A DNA stretch of 64,000 bases from Candidatus Synechococcus calcipolaris G9 (GTDB lineage Bacteria; Cyanobacteriota; Cyanobacteriia; Thermosynechococcales; Thermosynechococcaceae), in NCBI RefSeq assembly GCF_029582805.1, contig NZ_JAKKUT010000002.1:830001-894000 (forward strand), read 5' to 3'. The stretch's first letter is position 1. Each line of letters begins with the position of its first letter. Shown piece by piece: positions 57,728 to 64,000 of this stretch. The translations under genes and the position numbers were made by a program. A model generated the notes under the pieces. The model saw nothing but the letters and a program-made list of their open reading frames with translations, was not told where the DNA came from and ran no database searches.

Positions 57728-58555
57728 TTAAAAATTATTTTGCTCTGGGCTGTTCACGTTATCTGGATTATTGTTAAATCCTGGATCCTCATCAACGTCA
57801 AAGGGGGCTTCCTCAATAAATCCTTCTTCAATAAAGGGGTCATCCTCAATAAAACGTTCGTCTACGGGTGGGAGCAAATCTTCGGGAATATCAAAATCTC
57901 GTCCCGCTAGATCCGCTGGAGATAGCTCAAAGGAGGCAGGACTGTCTTCCTCTAGGGGACGGCGTTCGGGAACCGGCATATGGTAGAAAACAGCCGCCAT
58001 GATGGCTAAACTGGCTGCACCCAAGGCCACCGGCGTTAATTGCTTGCCCAGGGGAACTTGGGGGGCGATCGCCCGGCGGGGCAAGGAGCTTAACTGAGTG
58101 CCCAGACTAGGCAGGGTTTGGCTATCACAGCAGAGTTGATCCAGGGCTTCTAACAGGTCAAAGAGTTGCAACCAGGATAGGGACACCTGCACCATTTTCG
58201 AGTCGGGATGCTCCTTTGTCACATGGGCCAGATCCGTTTGGGTGAGTAGGGCCGCAGGAATGGTTAGGAGAAACTGATGGGATTCCTGCTCTTCTAGATG
58301 AATCAAATGCTCAGACTTCACCAGCGATCGCCGTAAGCGTACCCCACTCATCCAGGTTTGCACCATAGGCGGCAATTGCTCCACTAGGGCATCCAAAAAT
58401 TCACGCCCCCCCCTCAAGACCGATTTTTGTCCCAAGAGTTGACATTCACAAACCGTGACCACATCTAAGACCGGAGATAGGGTATTGGTTGGGTTACTTA
58501 ACCCTTCAATGACCAGAATGCAGTTGGGTAAACTGTACTGACGTTGGACGAGCAT
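57728..58555 (-). CDS. DUF4335 family protein
   Basis: 275 residues: a conserved N-terminal domain (QRQYSLPNCILVIEGLSNP), a membrane segment (about 178-195, ALGAASLAIMAAVFYH), and an acidic Asp/Glu/Asn-rich C-terminal tail. It follows the DUF3038 gene by 3 bases, a pairing conserved in cyanobacteria as far as I recall. Function unknown. Confidence 0.75.
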   Translation of the reverse strand: MLVQRQYSLPNCILVIEGLSNPTNTLSPVLDVVTVCECQLLGQKSVLRGGREFLDALVEQLPPMVQTWMSGVRLRRSLVKSEHLIHLEEQESHQFLLTIPAALLTQTDLAHVTKEHPDSKMVQVSLSWLQLFDLLEALDQLCCDSQTLPSLGTQLSSLPRRAIAPQVPLGKQLTPVALGAASLAIMAAVFYHMPVPERRPLEEDSPASFELSPADLAGRDFDIPEDLLPPVDERFIEDDPFIEEGFIEEAPFDVDEDPGFNNNPDNVNSPEQNNF

Positions 58556-58558
58556 CGT

Positions 58559-59185
58559 TTAATCCACTTCCCCATCAAAAAGACTAAACCAAAGCCGCTC
58601 CATACCTAGGGTTCCCGTACAGATCAAGAGTTGATGAAGTAAGCGTAGACCTAGGGCATTAAGCTGGGCATCATCCCTATAGATAAATAGGCTAGAACGG
58701 CGTAAGTTCATCCGTTTGCGAAAATGACGGCGAAACCGATCCAGATAGTCTCTCAGGGGCCCATAACTCTCCGGGGATAGATTCTGGGCTTCCATTTGGG
58801 GCAGAACCAGGAGTAGATGACGAATGACAGCGGTTTGGCGACGGGCCACATGGCAAATAATCATTACTAAGGCTTTGCCTTCCTCAAAACTGAGGGGATG
58901 ACGTTGGGCTAAATGTCGAAATGGATTGGTACACCGCAATTGCCAAAAAATAACTCGATTGGGAATAATTACCTGAAGGCTGAGTTCGCGAGCAGCTTGC
59001 AGCATCATCTCCGCCGCGTTTAAGTCAAGGGACTCTAGGGCAATCATGAGTAGATCAATCTGCCAACGGGCACGCCTTGGACAAATACTCACCCCCTTGG
59101 GATTGGCTAAGGTGGCCAAAAGGGGCGGTAATACGTCCGGGGAAGGGGATTCTAAAATGGTGGTCGTGGGTTTTGCCGTCTCCAT
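58559..59185 (-). CDS. DUF3038 family protein
   Basis: 208 residues, soluble, helical. It has the ARWQIDLLMIALESLDLNAAE segment that I associate with DUF3038 and lies immediately upstream of DUF4335. A cytosolic protein without recognised catalytic motif. Confidence 0.75.
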   Translation of the reverse strand: METAKPTTTILESPSPDVLPPLLATLANPKGVSICPRRARWQIDLLMIALESLDLNAAEMMLQAARELSLQVIIPNRVIFWQLRCTNPFRHLAQRHPLSFEEGKALVMIICHVARRQTAVIRHLLLVLPQMEAQNLSPESYGPLRDYLDRFRRHFRKRMNLRRSSLFIYRDDAQLNALGLRLLHQLLICTGTLGMERLWFSLFDGEVD

Positions 59186-59305
59186 AATCCTAGATTGCCC
59201 TATCTAAGGGGGCACTGTACATGGGCATTAACCTAACGATGGTACATCACCACTGTAGCCTTTGCGGCTAATGGGCCTCTAGGGAGTCCTCTATGACCTT
59301 GATCT

Positions 59306-60745
59306 TTAGTGGCTAGATTTAGGTTCTCGGAATGTGCGAATCAAGGCGTAGCCCAGGATCAGCCAAAACAGCAACAGTCCTGCGGTCAAGGCCAGAATGG
59401 GTAGTAATCCAAATCGACTAATGAGGACAGGAGCGGCCGCCGTGAATAGACCACCGCCGACAATGGGTTCAAAAAACAGTTGCTTGTAGGCAAAGCCTTC
59501 AAAAGCACCGGTACGGTTATCCGGGTCCACCATGCGTAATAACAAAATGCCAGTGGCTGTTACTCCCATGGACTGTCCCATATCGCCAATCCCTTTCTCA
59601 AACCAGTAGCTAGGGAAGATGCGGGGGGCCCACCACAGAAAAATCAGCACATTCCAGAGGATTCCAGCCCCACTTAGGATCAAAAAGACCGCTAGGTTGC
59701 CGCCAATCACTTTCAGGGAAATAGAGGCGATCGCCGCTACAACGACCACATCTAGGGCGACACCGGCAATATTCTGCACCATGGATCGAATGACTAAGAC
59801 CCCTAAGCCGAGGCGGTTCAGTAGGGATTGGGTGATAATGCCACCAATTAAGGCCACCGGAAACAGGGGCACAAACTGAAATATGGCAAATCCATCTTCC
59901 CCGCCCCACGTCATGGATTCGACCCATCTCAACGCTTCCAGAATCAGCCAGCCAATGGCAATGGCCATCCCGACAATGGCAAAGTTAATGGATAGAGGAT
60001 CAATGAGTAGATTTCGCAGCAGTCGGGCGCGATGCCGCCGCACCTCTGGAGTTTCCGTAATCACATTTAAGTCTGGAATTTCTTCCGGTTCAGTGACATG
60101 ATGGTTCACGGCAGTCACATGGCCCTTGCGGCGACCCCAATCCGCCAGAGCCGTACCGAGGACAATTCCGGAGACAATGCCCACGGTTGCCAGGCCAATG
60201 GCTAAATCAGCCCCATCGGTATATCCCAACTCCTTTAGGGTGTCTGCCATCCCCCCAGCGGTGCCATGCCCCCCTTCAAAGCCAATCTCAATCAAAGTGG
60301 CGGAAATGGGATGGGCACCAAACAGAGGGCCCAACACCAGTAATGTGGCTAAAATACCCACCACATACTGTCCCCAGGCTAGGGTTTGACCAAAGACGAC
60401 TTGGGGGGCAGCCTTCCGCCAAATATCTTGGGGCGGTGGAATGGTTTCCCCTAAAAAGAGGGCGGCAAAGACAATATTGATGAACACTCCTGGTGCTTGA
60501 GACCAGACTGCTCGAATATTTTCAGAAAAGAGTCCCCCAGCAAGGAATCCAACGTTACCACCCCGGGCCGTGGCGATCGCCCCCAACACCTCCGGCCCCA
60601 AAAGTAACGCCAGCACTCCAGCCACCACTGAAGCAGGCAGATACAATTTCTGAAAGACCTGAACTTTTTGCTTGAGAAAGCGTCCTGCCAACAACAACAG
60701 GGCTAACAACACAAAGGCAAATAAAACGGTTTGTAGATTAAACAC
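59306..60745 (-). CDS. GltS-like sodium/glutamate symporter
   Basis: 479 residues with about twelve membrane segments in two inverted halves. Each half has a Gly-rich re-entrant motif, seen in EGGHGTAGGMADTLKELG and in GMGQS-like GDMGQSMGVTATGIL. This matches GltS-type carriers, which import glutamate with Na+ across the plasma membrane. A short N-terminal segment and a hydrophilic central loop (about 200-235) are normal for the family. Confidence 0.87.
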   Translation of the reverse strand: MFNLQTVLFAFVLLALLLLAGRFLKQKVQVFQKLYLPASVVAGVLALLLGPEVLGAIATARGGNVGFLAGGLFSENIRAVWSQAPGVFINIVFAALFLGETIPPPQDIWRKAAPQVVFGQTLAWGQYVVGILATLLVLGPLFGAHPISATLIEIGFEGGHGTAGGMADTLKELGYTDGADLAIGLATVGIVSGIVLGTALADWGRRKGHVTAVNHHVTEPEEIPDLNVITETPEVRRHRARLLRNLLIDPLSINFAIVGMAIAIGWLILEALRWVESMTWGGEDGFAIFQFVPLFPVALIGGIITQSLLNRLGLGVLVIRSMVQNIAGVALDVVVVAAIASISLKVIGGNLAVFLILSGAGILWNVLIFLWWAPRIFPSYWFEKGIGDMGQSMGVTATGILLLRMVDPDNRTGAFEGFAYKQLFFEPIVGGGLFTAAAPVLISRFGLLPILALTAGLLLFWLILGYALIRTFREPKSSH

Positions 60746-60840
60746 CGATCTTGAGGACTCCCCACGGACTATTTACTGGAAATACGGCTCAGTTCAGCAG
60801 CGTGGGATAATCATACCTGATAGGTCAAACAATACCTGCT

Positions 60841-61083
60841 TCAACTGTATTTCTCCTCCAGGTAATCCACATAGGACTCTGTAGGCTCTTCTGTATCTAA
60901 CTGAACTACCCCAATTAGACTTTGAGTCCAGGAACTAAGGCCCGTCAAAGAACTCACGTTTGTTGCTAGAGGACTAAAAACGAGCGTTTCCTTTTGAATT
61001 GAACTCAACAGCGACTGCACTAAACGCCAGCGATCGTCAATCGGCAGTTGCAATGCCTGATTTTGGATCTCTTGCAATGTCAT
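60841..61083 (-). CDS. Small antitoxin-like protein
   Basis: 80 residues starting MTLQEIQNQALQLPIDDRWR and ending SYVDYLEEKYS. Similar small proteins are common in cyanobacterial genomes as the first gene of toxin-antitoxin pairs with a PIN toxin. Here no toxin follows; the GltS-like gene ends the group, so it is an orphan. Confidence 0.65.
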   Translation of the reverse strand: MTLQEIQNQALQLPIDDRWRLVQSLLSSIQKETLVFSPLATNVSSLTGLSSWTQSLIGVVQLDTEEPTESYVDYLEEKYS

Positions 61084-61216
61084 CAGCCTTTCACTAGCAA
61101 CTCTTGGGATTCTATTTTACAAGGTACTCTTTTCGGTTGGGGTGAGGGCTATTGGATTTTAGGGCGATCGCAATAATGTTGAGCCATTGTTCCCGCCCCA
61201 AACGGCTCTGCAACCA

Positions 61217-62008
61217 TCACGCCGCAGTGAAACCCCCTAAACCAGTTATGGCACTCTGACTCACTCGCAAGGCAGACTGGGAAAATAGTTGAAAGGCCTG
61301 TTGAATTTCTTTATGGCCATTCCCAGGGGTGAGAATCCATTCATCCCGGATACCCATAGACTGAAACACTTGGCGAAAGTCCGTGGAGCGATCATCAATC
61401 CCCATGGCAGCAATAATGTGATTTTCCGCCCGCAGCATATCCTGCACCAGCGATCGCACCGTTTGGGCATTGGCCCGGTGAGAATGTTGATCTGCCCCAT
61501 CGGTAATTAAAAGGGTAATGGTTCGCACGGGTACGCCATTTTCGGCAAAATCCTGGGCTTTGGCAATCACTGTTCCCAACACAATTACGGTTTGATCGTA
61601 AAGGGGCGTGCCCTGGCGGGGATCATAATTCTGGGCATCCATGGGAATGGCCTGTAGGACAGGGCAGTAGGGGTAGAGAACCATACCATTGAGGTAACGA
61701 TTGTGAATGAGAATACTATCCTTTTGGTTAGAGGCTTGCAGGGCACTGAGGATTGTATTATGGCCCGCCCGCACCACTGGGGTATTGCCGGCAAACTGAA
61801 TTGAGCCGGAATCATCGGTCATAATCGTCACTAATACCACTTCACTGGCCGTCACGTCATCAATGGTAATGCCGAGACCCGCTTGGATCTGGGCACCAAT
61901 ATCCATCACGTTTAGGGCTTGCATTGAGGATGTTGACAGGAATCCCTCGTTTTGGGCTGATTGAAACAGATCATTTAGATTGGGAGTGGACATTTTTAGC
62001 TCCTGCAT
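61217..62008 (-). CDS. vWA-domain protein
   Basis: 263 residues with an integrin-type vWA fold: MIDAS motif TDDSGS near residue 68, a Thr in GTPLYD and an Asp in LLITDGADQ as second and third metal sites. No signal peptide. It is the last gene of a set on the same strand with a cysteine hydrolase and a propeller-like protein. Binding partner unknown. Confidence 0.8.
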   Translation of the reverse strand: MQELKMSTPNLNDLFQSAQNEGFLSTSSMQALNVMDIGAQIQAGLGITIDDVTASEVVLVTIMTDDSGSIQFAGNTPVVRAGHNTILSALQASNQKDSILIHNRYLNGMVLYPYCPVLQAIPMDAQNYDPRQGTPLYDQTVIVLGTVIAKAQDFAENGVPVRTITLLITDGADQHSHRANAQTVRSLVQDMLRAENHIIAAMGIDDRSTDFRQVFQSMGIRDEWILTPGNGHKEIQQAFQLFSQSALRVSQSAITGLGGFTAA

Positions 62009-62061
62009 GATTGCATGAAATCAAGATAAAAATTGGAAAAAACTAGAATTTGATGTTGGGC

Positions 62062-63114
62062 TTAGAATTTGATATCCGGCCAGGTGGCGATCGCCTCGGT
62101 AGATTTGACAATGTGCATCCCGGCATCGGCAAAGCGTTGAAAGGCCTGATCCGCCTGCTCACTAAAGTCCACCACCCCAGGAACGACGACGGGGGACGTG
62201 CAGTCTTCCAGGAGATACACTTTTTTAACCAGGTCTGACCCCTGGGCCTGAAGCTCTGTGAGCAGATCCGCAATTGTCCAGGCCACACAATGGCTTTTGG
62301 CTTGTCCGGCAATAATGACCACATCAAAATCCAGCAACCGTTGGATAAAGCGGGTATTTCTCTGGGCGATCGGGTGTCCTTGGCTACTCTCTAAGACCTC
62401 GGGCTGGAGGACAGAATAGTTTTCCGTCAGGGGATTACCGCCCTTAATTTCAAACCGAGTCTGGCTATGGCGAGCCATATTGTGGAAAAAACAGGCTTCT
62501 TCCACGGCCGCAACCAGGGCATGGCCGATTCCCCCCAAGAGAGAGTGGTAGGGCCAAATCGTCAGCGGGAATTTCCCGACCTGATCCAATGTTTGTACAT
62601 AGTGGAGAGCGTGTTGTTGCAGGCCCATGTAGTTCCCCGCGGCTAAACTATGGGCGATCGCCGGGTTTACTTTCCAGCGGCCGGTTTGCACATCGGTCAA
62701 TGTAATGGTTTGGAGAGGTGCGGGGTGATGCCCCCCATCATCAATCCAAAAAACAGCATGGAAAATTTGGCTGGCGGTGTGGGTGTCCATTGTCGGCGCA
62801 ATTTCCGTAATCACACCCAGGTTGCGATAGATAAATTCACAGAGGCGGCGATTGTCCTCTACCGCACCCATCCCAGATGTTCCCCCCACAAACAGTTCAA
62901 AGCCAGGAATACAAAAGGTATTTTGCACATCCACGAGCATTAAACAAATACGGGTTTTATCCGTAACCGCTGGAGCTAAAGGGTGGTACTTGGCCCAGGC
63001 CTGCGCCTCACTGGCCCGCTGTTGATAGGGCACTCGCCAGACTTCGCCGACGCGATCGCCGTGAAAATGTTGGGGAATGGGTAGTTCCGTAAGAGTTGGT
63101 GTTTTCATCATCAA
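62062..63114 (-). CDS. Cysteine hydrolase (isochorismatase-like)
   Basis: 350 residues. The catalytic set of isochorismatase-like hydrolases is seen in LMLVDVQNTFCIPG (Asp) and SHCVAWTIADLL (Cys), with NTRFIQRLLDFDVVIIAGQA between. This family includes nicotinamidases; at 350 residues it is longer than most (about 200), with an extra N-terminal part and an insertion in the middle. The substrate is unknown. It lies 53 bases before the vWA gene and 6 bases after the propeller-like gene. Confidence 0.8.
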   Translation of the reverse strand: MMMKTPTLTELPIPQHFHGDRVGEVWRVPYQQRASEAQAWAKYHPLAPAVTDKTRICLMLVDVQNTFCIPGFELFVGGTSGMGAVEDNRRLCEFIYRNLGVITEIAPTMDTHTASQIFHAVFWIDDGGHHPAPLQTITLTDVQTGRWKVNPAIAHSLAAGNYMGLQQHALHYVQTLDQVGKFPLTIWPYHSLLGGIGHALVAAVEEACFFHNMARHSQTRFEIKGGNPLTENYSVLQPEVLESSQGHPIAQRNTRFIQRLLDFDVVIIAGQAKSHCVAWTIADLLTELQAQGSDLVKKVYLLEDCTSPVVVPGVVDFSEQADQAFQRFADAGMHIVKSTEAIATWPDIKF

Positions 63115-63120
63115 GGTTTC

Positions 63121-64000
63121 CTAAAGTATCTGTAGATATTGAATGGATTGGGGGTGAATCCCATAGAGGCCCTGCCGAGCCGGTAATAACTGGCAATGGC
63201 TATTCACAAAGGGTTCCGTTTCCGTAAATAAACGGGTGGGTTGCAGGTGTCCCTGCTGGAGTTCCAGCCGCAAAATTCCTGCATCTGTGGGGACAAACAA
63301 CTGATCTGCGATTGGGCAGGATCCACGACTGGCTAACCAATGATCCTCTTGATCGCTGGTGAGACTGGCTTCAATGTGGCCCTGAGCCTGGATGACGAGG
63401 AGGTGATAGTGACGTTTACCTTGACATTGGCTGGTGGCAAAGAGCCAGGCCCGATCGCCACTAAAGCAGCAGTGGAGGGTTAACAGTTGGCCCGGCCAGG
63501 CAGGAACGGTGAGGTGATCCTTGATGCCGGGGCGATCGCAATCAAAGATCAAAAGGGTCGTCAGGGTATCCATTCGATACAATCCCAACCCAAACGGGCC
63601 CACCCAAATAGCCGTTTGATGGAGGAGAACATCGCCCATATAAACCGGTGCCATTGGGCTCCCACGCAAGAGTTGGCCCTGATGAATCCAGTAGTAATGG
63701 CGATCGTTGCCCGCAAAACTGTGGCCCGGTAAATGGCAGGGATCCAGCCCAAAACGTTTCCTTAGATGGGGGCGATCGCCCAGAAGAACTAATTGGCCAC
63801 CGTTGCTGATGAGTGTAGCGGCTCCGTGGAGCATAAATTCTAGGTGGGGAGCGGGGGTTCCTTCTCCAACAATGGCCCCGTCCTCGCGGTGAAACCCCTG
63901 ATGATCGTGATAGAGCCAGCATAATTGATCTCCTTGCACAGTGGCAGTCACAATAATTCCTTGGGTTTGGAACAGCGTTTTTACATGGAGCGTCCCAGAT
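63121..64000 (-). CDS. Beta-propeller-like protein, 5' end outside window
   Basis: At least 293 residues, open to the window edge. A GTG at 63951 could be the start, but the frame continues upstream without stop through LHVKTLFQTQGI. The chain is a series of short beta stretches with Trp/Gly/Asp turns (CWLYHDHQGF, LFVPTDAGILRLEL), suggesting a propeller. No catalytic motif. First known gene of the set with the hydrolase and vWA genes. Confidence 0.6.
   Translation of the reverse strand, partial: SGTLHVKTLFQTQGIIVTATVQGDQLCWLYHDHQGFHREDGAIVGEGTPAPHLEFMLHGAATLISNGGQLVLLGDRPHLRKRFGLDPCHLPGHSFAGNDRHYYWIHQGQLLRGSPMAPVYMGDVLLHQTAIWVGPFGLGLYRMDTLTTLLIFDCDRPGIKDHLTVPAWPGQLLTLHCCFSGDRAWLFATSQCQGKRHYHLLVIQAQGHIEASLTSDQEDHWLASRGSCPIADQLFVPTDAGILRLELQQGHLQPTRLFTETEPFVNSHCQLLPARQGLYGIHPQSIQYLQIL

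Overview
This window is from a cyanobacterial chromosome. The octamer GCGATCGC (HIP1) recurs throughout. The gene content is typically cyanobacterial: photosystem II D2, magnesium chelatase ChlD, the response regulator RpaA, SipA, DUF1825, DUF3038, DUF4335 and DUF1997 proteins. The D2 protein has residue choices around positions 70-120 that match what I remember of Thermosynechococcus, so I favour a Thermosynechococcaceae-type organism (Thermosynechococcus or a Synechococcus PCC 6312-like relative). This is an inference. I saw no tRNA, rRNA or CRISPR array.

Layout. 1-2.3 kb: the end of a DUF1825 gene, a radical-SAM/SPASM peptide maturase with an adjacent candidate peptide precursor that ends in two aromatic-rich 12-residue repeats, and a very small conserved-looking gene. 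2.4-11.2 kb: core genes (BASS-type transporter, COQ4-like protein, ChlD, MntP/YtaF-like transporter, type 2 IPP isomerase, Rre1-like regulator, LarE). 11.2-23.5 kb: an accessory region with a broken Uma2 gene, an IS3-family remnant, an intact Uma2 gene, two toxin-antitoxin pairs and a 6-kb three-gene operon (radical SAM, small DUF6375-like protein, 1420-residue nuclease-STAND NTPase). The core gene recJ lies inside this region. The three-gene operon has its own integron attC-like site and sits between two copies of a small attC-bearing cassette. The interval 13.1-20.2 kb contains no HIP1 octamer that I could find.

23.6-46.6 kb: an ArsR, His-rich membrane protein and CbtB metal-related locus, FabG, a SWIM zinc-finger protein, a lytic transglycosylase, psbD without psbC, a GH100 invertase, a frameshifted AI-2E family transporter, an AmiC-type amidase, a CHASE2 protein kinase, KDPG aldolase, an MscS channel, a pentapeptide-repeat protein, RpaA and a cysteine desulfurase. 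46.6-64 kb: a PIN toxin-antitoxin pair, SMC, an NnrU/Z-ISO-like protein, an atypical thioredoxin, a divergent gene group around a perfect 7-1-7 Zur-type palindrome (FAD enzyme on one side; P-loop/CobW-like protein and two metallophosphoesterase paralogues on the other), SipA, a second AI-2E transporter, DUF4335/DUF3038, a glutamate symporter, and at the right edge a three-gene set (propeller-like, cysteine hydrolase, vWA protein).

The most notable item is the radical SAM / DUF6375-like / STAND operon. Its nuclease and NTPase motifs resemble AVAST-type antiphage proteins, but I do not know this partner set as a described system, and it sits in what looks like an integron cassette without a nearby integrase. 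The second is the candidate cyclophane peptide pathway at the left edge. The third is the Zur-box locus. All assignments come from reading motifs by eye; no database search was run.
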